Shown here one piece after another: positions 17,477 through 25,283 of a DNA stretch of 64,000 nt. Location: contig CAAFMS010000013.1 in NCBI GenBank assembly GCA_900764105.1, forward strand, positions 1 through 64,000, in the 5' to 3' direction. The number at the start of each line of letters is the position of its first letter. Within the stretch, counting starts at the first letter, position 1. Below the pieces are notes generated by a model. That model was given only the letters and a program-made list of their open reading frames with translations. It was not told the origin of the DNA and searched no databases. This stretch comes from Clostridia bacterium (GTDB lineage Bacteria > Bacillota > Clostridia > Christensenellales > Borkfalkiaceae). The position numbers and the translations under genes were made by a program.

Positions 17477-19651
17477 ATGAAGATAATCAAGAGAAGCGGC
17501 GCGGAAGCGGTGTTCGACCGCGCGAAGATAACCGCCGCGGTAACGAAAGCAAACGAATCGGTAAGTCAGAGCAAGAGGCTTACCAAAAAGCAAATCGAGC
17601 AAATCGGCGACAACGTGGCGGAAATCGCGGCGAACAGAAAGCGCGCGCTCAACGTCGAGGAAATACAGGATATAGTAGAAAACGAGATAATGGACTTGAA
17701 AGCGTTCGAAGTTGCGAGAAAGTACATTACCTATCGTTATACGCGCCAACTCGTCAGAAAGTCTAATACGACCGACGATCAGATTATGTCCTTGATAGAA
17801 TGCAACAACGAAGAGGTTAAACAGGAAAATTCCAACAAAAACCCGACGGTGAACAGCGTTCAGAGGGACTATATGGCGGGCGAGGTGAGCAAAGACATTA
17901 CCAAGCGTATTTTGCTTCCGAAAGAAGTGGTGGACGCTCACGAAGCGGGGATTATCCACTTCCACGACGCGGACTATTTCGCTCAGCACATGCATAACTG
18001 CGACCTCGTGAACTTAGAGGATATGTTGCAAAACGGCACGGTCATAAGCGGTACTTTAATCGAGAAACCGCATAGTTTTTCGACTGCGTGCAATATCGCC
18101 ACTCAGATTATCGCGCAGGTCGCTTCCAACCAGTACGGCGGGCAGTCTATTTCGCTCACTCACCTCGCGCCGTTCGTCGATATAAGCAGACAGAAAATCA
18201 AGAGACAGGTGACCGAAGAACTCGACGAACTCGGTATAAAAGACGAAGCGAAAATCGCCGAATTTACCGAAAAGAGGCTCAGAGACGAGGTTAAAAGGGG
18301 TATTCAGACTATACAATATCAGGTCGTAACCTTGCTCACGACCAACGGTCAGGCTCCCTTTATCACCGTATTTATGTACCTTAACGAGGCGAGAAACGAA
18401 CGCGAAAAAGCCGATCTCGCAATGATTATAGAGGAGACGCTTTTGCAGCGTATGCAGGGCGTGAAGAACGAATCGGGAGTGTATATCACCCCCGCGTTCC
18501 CCAAACTCATTTACGTTCTGGAACCCGACAACATCGAAGAGGGAACGCCGTATTGGTATCTCACCGTACTCGCGGCGAAATGCACGGCGAAGAGAATGGT
18601 TCCCGATTATATATCCGAAAAGAAGATGCTCGAATATAAAGTCGATAAAAACGGCGAGGGGCATTGCTATACCTGTATGGGTTGCAGAAGTTTCTTAACG
18701 CCTTACGTCGACGAAAACGGAAAGCCGAAGTATTACGGCAGATTCAATCAGGGCGTTGTTACGATTAACCTCGTAGACGTCGCTTTGAGTTCGGGCGGAG
18801 ACGAGACTAAGTTCTGGGAGATTTTCGACAGCAGACTCGAACTGTGTTACCGCGCTTTGATGTGCCGTCACAACAGGCTTAAAGGAACTTTGTCCGACGC
18901 CGCGCCCATTTTGTGGCAGTACGGCGCGCTTGCAAGGCTGAAAAAGGGCGAGACTATCGATAAGTTGCTTTACGGAGGTTACTCGACCATTTCGCTCGGT
19001 TATGCGGGGCTTTACGAATGCGTGAAGTATATGACGGGCAAGTCGCACACCGACGAAGCGGCTAAGCCGTTCGCCCTCAAAGTAATGCAGTATATGAACG
19101 ATAAATGCAAGGGTTGGAAGGCGAAGGAAAACATCGACTTCTCGCTTTACGGCACGCCGCTCGAAAGCACGACTTATAAATTCGCAAAGTGCTTGCAGAA
19201 ACGTTTCGGAGTTATACCGGGGGTTACGGACAAGAGTTATATAACCAACAGTTATCACGTTCACGTTACCGAAAAAATCGACGCGTTCACGAAACTGAAA
19301 TTCGAGAGCGAATTTCAGCAACTTTCCCCGGGCGGCGCTATAAGTTACGTCGAAGTTCCTAATATGCAGAACAATATCGACGCCGTTCTCGCGCTTATGA
19401 AGTATATTTACGAGAACATAATGTACGCCGAACTCAATACGAAGAGCGACTATTGTCAGGTCTGCGGTTACGACGGCGAAATCAAGATAGTCAAAGATCC
19501 CGACGGTAAACTCGTATGGGAGTGTCCGAACTGCCACAACAGAGACCAGTCGAAGATGAACGTTGCGAGAAGGACGTGCGGATATATAGGCACGCAGTTC
19601 TGGAATCAAGGCAGAACGGAAGAGATAAAAGAAAGAGTTTTGCATTTATAA
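17477..19651 (+). CDS. nrdD: Anaerobic ribonucleoside-triphosphate reductase
   Basis: Reduces ribonucleoside triphosphates to deoxyribonucleotides without oxygen, using a glycyl radical. The 724-residue protein begins with an ATP-cone regulatory domain (KRSGAEAVFDRAKI, about residues 5-18). Near the C-terminus is the zinc site CQVCGYDGE...CPNCHNRD, followed by the radical motif TCGYIGTQFW. It is first in an operon with the activase nrdG and dUTPase, giving dNTP synthesis plus removal of dUTP. The upstream NrdR boxes predict repression when deoxyribonucleotides are plentiful. Confidence 0.98.
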   Translation: MKIIKRSGAEAVFDRAKITAAVTKANESVSQSKRLTKKQIEQIGDNVAEIAANRKRALNVEEIQDIVENEIMDLKAFEVARKYITYRYTRQLVRKSNTTDDQIMSLIECNNEEVKQENSNKNPTVNSVQRDYMAGEVSKDITKRILLPKEVVDAHEAGIIHFHDADYFAQHMHNCDLVNLEDMLQNGTVISGTLIEKPHSFSTACNIATQIIAQVASNQYGGQSISLTHLAPFVDISRQKIKRQVTEELDELGIKDEAKIAEFTEKRLRDEVKRGIQTIQYQVVTLLTTNGQAPFITVFMYLNEARNEREKADLAMIIEETLLQRMQGVKNESGVYITPAFPKLIYVLEPDNIEEGTPYWYLTVLAAKCTAKRMVPDYISEKKMLEYKVDKNGEGHCYTCMGCRSFLTPYVDENGKPKYYGRFNQGVVTINLVDVALSSGGDETKFWEIFDSRLELCYRALMCRHNRLKGTLSDAAPILWQYGALARLKKGETIDKLLYGGYSTISLGYAGLYECVKYMTGKSHTDEAAKPFALKVMQYMNDKCKGWKAKENIDFSLYGTPLESTTYKFAKCLQKRFGVIPGVTDKSYITNSYHVHVTEKIDAFTKLKFESEFQQLSPGGAISYVEVPNMQNNIDAVLALMKYIYENIMYAELNTKSDYCQVCGYDGEIKIVKDPDGKLVWECPNCHNRDQSKMNVARRTCGYIGTQFWNQGRTEEIKERVLHL

Positions 19652-19696
19652 AAAATTCTCGGCTCGGCGTTTGCCGAGCCGAAAAGGGTTTAACGT

Positions 19697-20215
19697 ATGA
19701 ATTACGGAGAGATAAAATATTACGACATAGCAAACGGTCCGGGGGTCAGAACTTCGCTTTTTGTCTCGGGTTGCAGAAATCGTTGCGAGGACTGCTTCAA
19801 CAGGGAGACGTGGGCGTTCGATTTCGGCAAACCTTATACGGAAGAGACCGAAAACGCAATCGTTGAAAGTCTGAAACCCGATTATATCGCAGGTCTTACC
19901 GTACTCGGCGGCGAACCGTTTGAAAAGGAAAATCAACCCGAAGTTTTAAAACTCGTGAAGAGGGTAAGAAAAGAGTTTCCGAATAAAACTATATGGATAT
20001 TTTCGGGCTTTACATACGAGGAACTTATAAGCGGATCGAGGGCTTCGGGCGAAACGGCAAACGAGATATTGAGCGTATGCGACGTGCTTGTAGACGGGCG
20101 TTTCGATAAGTCGAAAAAGAACATCTCGCTTAAATTCCGAGGATCGGAAAATCAGCGGATAATCGACTTAAAGCCCACCTTATTGCAAAACAAAGTAGTT
20201 TTAAAGGAACTGTAA
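19697..20215 (+). CDS. nrdG: Anaerobic ribonucleotide reductase activating protein
   Basis: Radical-SAM activase that generates the glycyl radical on NrdD. The 172 residues fit the family, and the cluster motif CRNRCEDC (CX3CX2C, about residues 26-33) is followed by LGGEPF. The gene follows nrdD by 45 nt and is followed 3 nt later by dut, so the three are co-transcribed under the NrdR operator upstream of nrdD. Confidence 0.96.
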   Translation: MNYGEIKYYDIANGPGVRTSLFVSGCRNRCEDCFNRETWAFDFGKPYTEETENAIVESLKPDYIAGLTVLGGEPFEKENQPEVLKLVKRVRKEFPNKTIWIFSGFTYEELISGSRASGETANEILSVCDVLVDGRFDKSKKNISLKFRGSENQRIIDLKPTLLQNKVVLKEL

Positions 20216-20218
20216 AAT

Positions 20219-20656
20219 ATGAAAATCAAGGTCAAAAAACTATGTAAAGAAGCGGTGCTTCCGACGATAGGAAGTCCGTTCGCCGCAGGCGCGGATTTGT
20301 ACAGCGCGGAAAAGGAAGAGATAACCGTAAAGCCTGGCGAGACGAAGTTTATAGGTACGGGCATAGCGACCGAAATTCCCGAGGGGTACGTCGGTCTTGT
20401 CTTTGCGAGGAGCGGTCTCGCGTGCAAGAGAGATTTGGCTCCCGCGAATAAAGTCGGAGTAATTGACAGCGATTATCGCGGCGAAATAAAAGTTGCCATA
20501 CACAATCACGGAACGGAAGCAAGGACGATAGAGAAAGGCGAGAGAATAGCGCAAATGGTAATCGTGCCATATCTTACCGCGGAATACGAGGAAGCGGAAG
20601 AACTTTCCGAGACCGTGAGAGGAGAGGGCGGTTTCGGCTCGACAGGCAGGAAATAA
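20219..20656 (+). CDS. dut: Deoxyuridine triphosphate nucleotidohydrolase (dUTPase)
   Basis: Hydrolyses dUTP to dUMP and pyrophosphate, keeping uracil out of DNA and supplying dUMP for thymidylate synthesis. The 145-residue trimeric-type enzyme shows the conserved motifs AGADLYSA (about 23-30), ARSGLA (about 64-69), GVIDSDYRGEI (about 80-90), RIAQMV and the C-terminal RGEGGFGSTG arm. It starts 3 nt after nrdG with a GGA ribosome site inside the end of that gene. Placement in the nrd operon couples dUTP removal to anaerobic dNTP supply. Confidence 0.97.
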   Translation: MKIKVKKLCKEAVLPTIGSPFAAGADLYSAEKEEITVKPGETKFIGTGIATEIPEGYVGLVFARSGLACKRDLAPANKVGVIDSDYRGEIKVAIHNHGTEARTIEKGERIAQMVIVPYLTAEYEEAEELSETVRGEGGFGSTGRK

Positions 20657-20802
20657 GAGGACTTGTGAAAGGGCTTTAAACCCGGCATTGAATTTAAAAA
20701 GTCGGGCTATAAGTTCGTAAACGAGACAAATTTCAAATAAACGACTAAAAAAACAAGGTATTTGCATAAAGGGCGTTTCTCATAGGGATTTTTTGATACA
20801 AT

Positions 20803-20835
20803 AAAAGGATAGCGATTGTTTCGCTATCCTTTTCA
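20803..20835. terminator. Bidirectional terminator after dut
   Basis: Perfect 13-bp stem (20803-20815 with 20821-20833) with A-tract before and T-tract after, usable for dut on the plus strand and the orphan gene on the minus strand. The gap from 20657 to 20802 shows nothing else. Confidence 0.88.
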
Positions 20836-20905
20836 TTTTTATTCTATAAAAACACACGACTTTGCTTGCAAAGTATAATGTGCTACACTTTTGAATTTGA
20901 GAGCC

Positions 20906-21304
20906 CTACAAGTCTTTTTTATCGTTGTTATCATCTTCTATATAATAGACTTGTGGTGTGGGTTCATTTTCTTCAAATTTTTCATAATCTAAAAAATCTT
21001 CTTCTCTTTTTTCTTCCACAAAGTGATTAACACCAACAAACAAGCCTATTAAAATATGTACCAATAAAATAGTTCCGCCTACAATCAGAAATATCAAACC
21101 ATATTTATTAAAGGGTTCAGTGTCAGTAATCCAAAAAGAGCCAATTAAAACAAGAAAGAACGAAATTAAAGAAATAACAAGACATAAAATTTTCAACAAA
21201 GATTCTTGCCACTTTTTTAACTGTTTATCACCAATAAAACAATCAACTAAATCATAATATGCAAAATATAATGGTTCTAAAATAAGTTGTAACAATAGTT
21301 CCAC
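20906..21304 (-). CDS. Orphan AT-rich membrane protein of unknown function
   Basis: I do not recognise this 132-residue protein. It has a probable N-terminal hydrophobic helix, two clear membrane spans (about residues 38-58 and 68-92), and a long acidic tail rich in Glu and Asp ending in a DNNDKKD segment. It starts with GTG at 21304 behind a well-placed AAGGAG ribosome site, so expression is plausible. Its base composition is clearly more AT-rich than neighbouring genes and its codon choice lacks the GCG/GAC/TCG style of the rest of the window, suggesting recent acquisition. It sits alone between dut and the flavodiiron gene. A small integral membrane protein is all that can be said. Confidence 0.65.
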   Translation of the reverse strand: MELLLQLILEPLYFAYYDLVDCFIGDKQLKKWQESLLKILCLVISLISFFLVLIGSFWITDTEPFNKYGLIFLIVGGTILLVHILIGLFVGVNHFVEEKREEDFLDYEKFEENEPTPQVYYIEDDNNDKKDL

Positions 21305-21473
21305 AACTTTCTCCTTGTTTATTAAAATATTAAATCCCTATGACTATTACGGTAAAGCGGGTACCTTGTTTTTTTCTGTGCCTTTATCGGCTAGGGACTA
21401 TGGAAAAATAATTTTCGAGTCGTCGTCCCCTACGGCAAAACTCAATAAACAGTCAATTTTAATAAAAACGATT

Positions 21474-22628
21474 TTATTTCGTTACGAGTTCGTCCGCAAG
21501 TTTTTCTATCTGCGTTTCGCTTGATTCGTTTAATGCCGACGTAATCTTTACCGTCGTTTCGGCAAATACGAGATTTTTACACTTTTCAAGCATCGTTCTC
21601 ATCGTCTTTGCCGCCGTGGGCGCCCACGAACCGTTTTCTATAAACGCTACCGTTCTGTTCTTAAAGTCACGCTCGGTAAGGTGATTTATAAATTCTTTCA
21701 TATACGGAAATACGTCCGTGTTGTAGGTAATAGACGCAAGTACGAGTTTTCCGTACCTGAACGCCGCCGCGACTGCCTCCGATACGTCCGTTCTCGCAAG
21801 GTCGTATATTTCGACTTTTTCGCCCTTGCTTTCAAGTTTTTCTGCAAGCAGTTTCGCCGCCTTTTCGGTGTTGCCGTACACGGAAGCGTAGGCTATGACC
21901 GTTCCGTCGGTTTCCACGGCGTAAGAGGACCATATATCGTACAATTTAACGTATTCGCCGATATTTTTCGTCAAAGCGGGTCCGTGCAGAGGACAGATTT
22001 TCGCAATTTCGAGGGCGGCGGCTTTTTTGAGTACCGCCTGTACCTGAACGCCGTATTTGCCGACTATTCCTATATAATATCTGCGAGCCTCATCAGCCCA
22101 ATCGTCCTTTTCGTTGGTCGAACCGAATCTTCCGAAACCGTCTGCGGAAAACAGTATTTTTTCCGATACTTCGTAGGACATAATGACTTCGGGCCAATGT
22201 ACCATGGGCGCGGCGATAAATTTTAAGGTGTGTTTTCCGAGCGACAGTTCGTCGTTTTCGCCTACGAGAAGTCTCCTGTTTTCGAACGCCGTGCCGAAAA
22301 AGTTTTGCATCATTCTGAACGCGGCGGCGGACGATACTATCGTCGCTTCGGGGTAAACGTCCATAAAGCGCGCGATATTCGCGCTGTGGTCGGGTTCCAT
22401 GTGGTGTACGACGAGATAGTCGGGCTTTTTATCTCCGAGAACTGCGGAGAGGTTTTTCAGCCATTCGTCGCCGAAATTTTTGTCTACGGTGTCTAAAACG
22501 GCAATTTTTTCGTCGATAATAACGTAAGAGTTATAAGAAATTCCGTCGGGAATTTTATACTGCCCTTCGAAGAGATCGGTTTCGGTATCGAAAACGCCTA
22601 TATATTTAACGTTATCTGAAATTTTCAT
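21474..22628 (-). CDS. FprA-type flavodiiron protein
   Basis: Two-domain flavoprotein that reduces oxygen to water or nitric oxide to nitrous oxide, protecting anaerobes. The metallo-beta-lactamase-like N-domain has the diiron ligands HHMEPDH (about residues 78-84, the HxExDH motif) with further histidines at HWPE (near 144) and HGP (near 222). A flavodoxin domain from about 250 begins with YASVYGNTEKAA, the FMN phosphate loop. The 384 residues match class A proteins without a rubredoxin domain. A strong AAAGGAGGT ribosome site precedes the ATG. No rubredoxin gene is adjacent, so the electron donor is elsewhere. Confidence 0.93.
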   Translation of the reverse strand: MKISDNVKYIGVFDTETDLFEGQYKIPDGISYNSYVIIDEKIAVLDTVDKNFGDEWLKNLSAVLGDKKPDYLVVHHMEPDHSANIARFMDVYPEATIVSSAAAFRMMQNFFGTAFENRRLLVGENDELSLGKHTLKFIAAPMVHWPEVIMSYEVSEKILFSADGFGRFGSTNEKDDWADEARRYYIGIVGKYGVQVQAVLKKAAALEIAKICPLHGPALTKNIGEYVKLYDIWSSYAVETDGTVIAYASVYGNTEKAAKLLAEKLESKGEKVEIYDLARTDVSEAVAAAFRYGKLVLASITYNTDVFPYMKEFINHLTERDFKNRTVAFIENGSWAPTAAKTMRTMLEKCKNLVFAETTVKITSALNESSETQIEKLADELVTK

Positions 22629-22803
22629 ATTTTACCTCCTTTTAAACGAGTATAATTTTTTTCTGCGAGTAGATAATAGCATAAATCGGCGAAAAAGTAA
22701 AGAAAAAAGAGTTGTTGCAAGCGATTGCTTTTTGACGTGGTGACCGGACGTTTTATCGGCTAAGAAATTCAGATTTCCGAAACGCTGCGAATATGGTTTT
22801 GTG

Positions 22804-22998
22804 ACCTCTCTCGTCACTTCGTGACACTCTCCCCATAGGGGAAAGCGAGAAATTTAGATTTTTGTAGAGTTGCAGATTTATCGAAAAATTGTATTTTTGT
22901 ATTTTTTAATGAAATTTCATAAGACAGAAAAAAGTTGCTAAAACTATATAGTCTCGCTTTCCCCTATGGGGAGAGTGTCGCGAAGCGACGAGAGAGGT
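22804..22998. repeat. Pair of 47-bp inverted repeats
   Basis: 22804-22850 (ACCTCTCTCGTCACTTCGTG...) recurs as its reverse complement at 22952-22998, with a 101-bp AT-rich spacer. The copies differ at two positions only, which are partners in the small inner hairpin (GTCAC/GTGAC versus GTCGC/GCGAC), so base pairing is kept. The rest of the gap from 22629 to 23054 shows nothing else. Confidence 0.85.
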
Positions 22999-23054
22999 TT
23001 TGTTTGTTGCTTGCGAAGCGTATCTTACATATTTCAATAGGAATTTATTTCACT

Positions 23055-23088
23055 AAAAAAGAGCATCGCCGCAGCAATGCTCTTTTTT
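23055..23088 (-). terminator. Terminator of tRNA-Cys
   Basis: On the minus strand, directly after the tRNA CCA end: an A-run, a hairpin closed by GAGCAT/ATGCTC, then a run of six T. The hairpin follows the mature tRNA with almost no gap. Confidence 0.8.
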
Positions 23089-23163
23089 TGGAGGCGCCAC
23101 CCGGATTTGAACCGGGGCATAAAGGTTTTGCAGACCTTTGCCTTACCACTTGGCTATAGCGCC
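23089..23163 (-). tRNA. tRNA-Cys (anticodon GCA)
   Basis: Read on the minus strand: acceptor GGCGCTA pairs with TGGCGCC (one wobble), anticodon arm AAGGT-CTGCAAA-ACCTT gives anticodon GCA, the T loop is TTCAAAT, discriminator T and an encoded CCA. Length is 75 nt. Confidence 0.96.
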
Positions 23164-23195
23164 GTATTTTTGCTTTTTCCTATCAAAGCCGTTTC

Positions 23196-23224
23196 ATTCT
23201 ATCATATTAACAACCGTTTGTCAA
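23196..23224 (-). promoter_or_regulatory. Promoter of tRNA-Cys
   Basis: Minus strand TTGACA (23224-23219), 17-bp spacer, TAGAAT (23201-23196), about 33 nt upstream of the mature tRNA. The -10 is identical to that of tRNA-Thr. Confidence 0.8.
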
Positions 23225-23474
23225 CCGTTTTATGTTATGTTCTCTATTATTTTTTTTGTTACTTTTTTTCCGTATGCCTTATTATTCGTTCGGCATAATT
23301 GATTGTTAATATACGAAAACCGAGTGGCGCAAGTCGGAAAAATCGGAACAATCGCTATAAAAACCCCATTATGCGACATATATCACCATAAAAAGACATA
23401 CAAGTTACAAAATAAGACACATATTCAAAAAAGGTTTGAAAATAATTTACATTCGTGCTATAAAGGAGTATTAT

Positions 23475-23528
23475 ATGGGTGTCAATCGACGAAGGGCTTG
23501 CAAGAAAGCGCGGAGAGCGAAACCTTGA
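23475..23528 (+). CDS. Possible 17-residue basic micropeptide
   Basis: An ATG at 23475 follows an ideal AAGGAG ribosome site (spacing about 6 nt) and encodes MGVNRRRACKKARRAKP, 8 of 17 residues being Arg or Lys. A hairpin terminator follows at 23588-23624, so this could be an independent short transcript. The other frames across the same bases are open too, and a degraded gene fragment is equally possible. No family is recognised. From 23225 to 23460 the sequence is AT-rich with nothing recognisable. Confidence 0.25.
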   Translation: MGVNRRRACKKARRAKP

Positions 23529-23587
23529 AGACGATAGCGGTTGACTGATAATACGCTCATCATTTTCCCCCTTATCATATATTTTTC

Positions 23588-23624
23588 AAAAGGCAGTTTG
23601 CGAAGAGTTCGCGAACTGCTTTTT
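23588..23624 (+). terminator. Terminator upstream of the glycan operon
   Basis: Hairpin GGCAGTTTGCGAA / TTCGCGAACTGC with flanking A and T runs (one bulge). It separates whatever is transcribed from the 23.3-23.5 kb region from the promoter at 23665. Confidence 0.75.
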
Positions 23625-23664
23625 GAGTTTTATTCGGTTTTACGTCCTTTTGCCCCGAATTGCG

Positions 23665-23694
23665 TTGACAAAAGTTACCCGTTTGTGGTACAAT
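23665..23694 (+). promoter_or_regulatory. Promoter of the glycan operon
   Basis: TTGACA (23665-23670), 18-bp spacer, TACAAT (23689-23694), start near 23701, giving a leader of about 73 nt before the kinase gene. Confidence 0.75.
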
Positions 23695-23773
23695 ACCGAA
23701 AGAGTTTATTATATATTCGTCGCAAAGGCGTTTTTTTTGCGTTACGACGGCGATACAGACAAGGAAGAAATTT

Positions 23774-25204
23774 ATGGGTAACGAAAACGTCAACAGGCAG
23801 ACCGTAAATAAAAAGTCGAGCGAGAAAGGCATCAGTCTTGGCGAACTTTTTTACGTTATGAAGAAAAACTGGATCGTGGAACTTGCGATTGTTCTCGTTA
23901 TAACGCTTGCGGGAGTTGCTTACGCGAAATTCTTTACTAAAAATTACTATGTGGCGAAGTCGGACGTAATTATCAAAGCCGATATCGGCGGCTCAAAACA
24001 GGAGTATAACAACACTACGCTCGCCGAAAGGTATATGGCGACTATAAGCGATATGTTCACATCCGACGGTACGTTGTCGAGGGTAAAAGTCAAGGGTTTC
24101 GATATGAAAGCCTCGGATATAACCGTCACGACGAACGAAGAGACTTTAAAAATGACCGTTTCGTGCAAAGGCGCAGACAAAAAGGTCGCCAAAGAAAGGC
24201 TTGTCACAGTTATAAACGTAGTGAAAGAGGCTTGCGAAGAAAAGGATGATAAAGGTAAAAACATTCTTTTCAATGCGGACGTAACGATAGTGCGTTACGA
24301 TGGTTACGACGGCGAACCCACCGTAAAAATCGTGTCAAATAAGAGTAAGATAGCGGTTATAGGCGGCGTGGTAAGCGTCGTAATTGCGTTTTTATACGCG
24401 CTCTTTATGTATCTCGTAATCGACAAGGTGTCCACTGCGGAGAGCGTGGAAAACGTGAGCGGCGTGAGAAACCTCATGGCGATAAGTCGGAAAAAGTATC
24501 AGGGGACAGGCAAAAAAGCCCCGATGCAGAACATTTCCGTCGAACTCGATTTGAGAAAACTTTCCGACACGTTCATTTATATGAACGACGGCAGCAATAA
24601 AGTTTATCAGGTTCAATCGACGCTATCGGGCGAGGGTAAAACCTCGGTTACATCGAACCTTGCGATTGCGCTTGGCGGCAGTCAGAGGAAAACGCTCATT
24701 ATCGACTGCGACTTCTTAAAGCCGTCGGTACACAAAATATTCAAACTTCACCGAGATCTCGGCATAACCGATTACTTCAAAGGCGAAAAGACGTTTGACG
24801 AAATCGTCAAGCATACGGGAAAAGAAAACGTCGATTTGATTACCTGCGGAGATCGGATAGTAAATCATACGATATTTTTCACATCTAACAAGTTCAAGGC
24901 TCTTTTGGAAGAGGCGAGGAAGAAATACGACTTTATTTTTCTCGACGCCGCGCCCGTAAAGGTCACTTCGGATTATATAAATATTTCTCCGCTCGTAGAC
25001 GCAACGCTCGTGGTCGTCGGATGCGACAGAATATCATCGAGAGAACTCGCTTCGACTTTCAAAGAACTCAGATCCTGCGACGCGAACGTAATAGGAACGG
25101 TGCTTAATTTCTGCTCGGTCGAGAAGAAGAGGCGGTACTATTACTATTACAACGCGTATACCGACCAAGGCGCAACGGACGGCGACGGTAATCAGGGAAA
25201 GTAA
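23774..25204 (+). CDS. Polysaccharide co-polymerase / BY-kinase fusion (CpsC-CpsD type)
   Basis: Controls chain length and export of a surface polysaccharide through autophosphorylation on C-terminal tyrosines. The 476 residues combine a Wzz-like part with membrane spans near 32-55 and 192-216 and an extracytoplasmic segment between, and a cytoplasmic bacterial tyrosine kinase: Walker A STLSGEGKTSVTSN (about 284-297), Walker A' IIDCDFLKPS (about 312-321), Walker B FIFLDAAPV, and a tyrosine cluster RRYYYYYNAY at the C-terminus. In most Firmicutes the two parts are separate proteins; the fused form is the usual arrangement in Proteobacteria. It heads a group with a polymerase/ligase-like protein and a glycosyltransferase. 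Confidence 0.9.
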   Translation: MGNENVNRQTVNKKSSEKGISLGELFYVMKKNWIVELAIVLVITLAGVAYAKFFTKNYYVAKSDVIIKADIGGSKQEYNNTTLAERYMATISDMFTSDGTLSRVKVKGFDMKASDITVTTNEETLKMTVSCKGADKKVAKERLVTVINVVKEACEEKDDKGKNILFNADVTIVRYDGYDGEPTVKIVSNKSKIAVIGGVVSVVIAFLYALFMYLVIDKVSTAESVENVSGVRNLMAISRKKYQGTGKKAPMQNISVELDLRKLSDTFIYMNDGSNKVYQVQSTLSGEGKTSVTSNLAIALGGSQRKTLIIDCDFLKPSVHKIFKLHRDLGITDYFKGEKTFDEIVKHTGKENVDLITCGDRIVNHTIFFTSNKFKALLEEARKKYDFIFLDAAPVKVTSDYINISPLVDATLVVVGCDRISSRELASTFKELRSCDANVIGTVLNFCSVEKKRRYYYYYNAYTDQGATDGDGNQGK

Positions 25205-25283
25205 TTGTATTATGACCGACGGGGGTTCAATAGACTGACCTCGTCGGTCTTTTGAGCGTTTTCGATTATTTTTAAGGAATGTT

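Noticed and set aside
18695..19645. 316-residue open frame antisense to nrdD
   Set aside because: Long only because the sense gene avoids the relevant codons; no start signals, and the nrdD reading is beyond doubt.
23303..23548. 81-residue frame across the 23.3-23.5 kb gap
   Set aside because: No ribosome site, start codon in an AT-rich stretch, and no recognisable family; the shorter frame with a real ribosome site was listed instead at low confidence.
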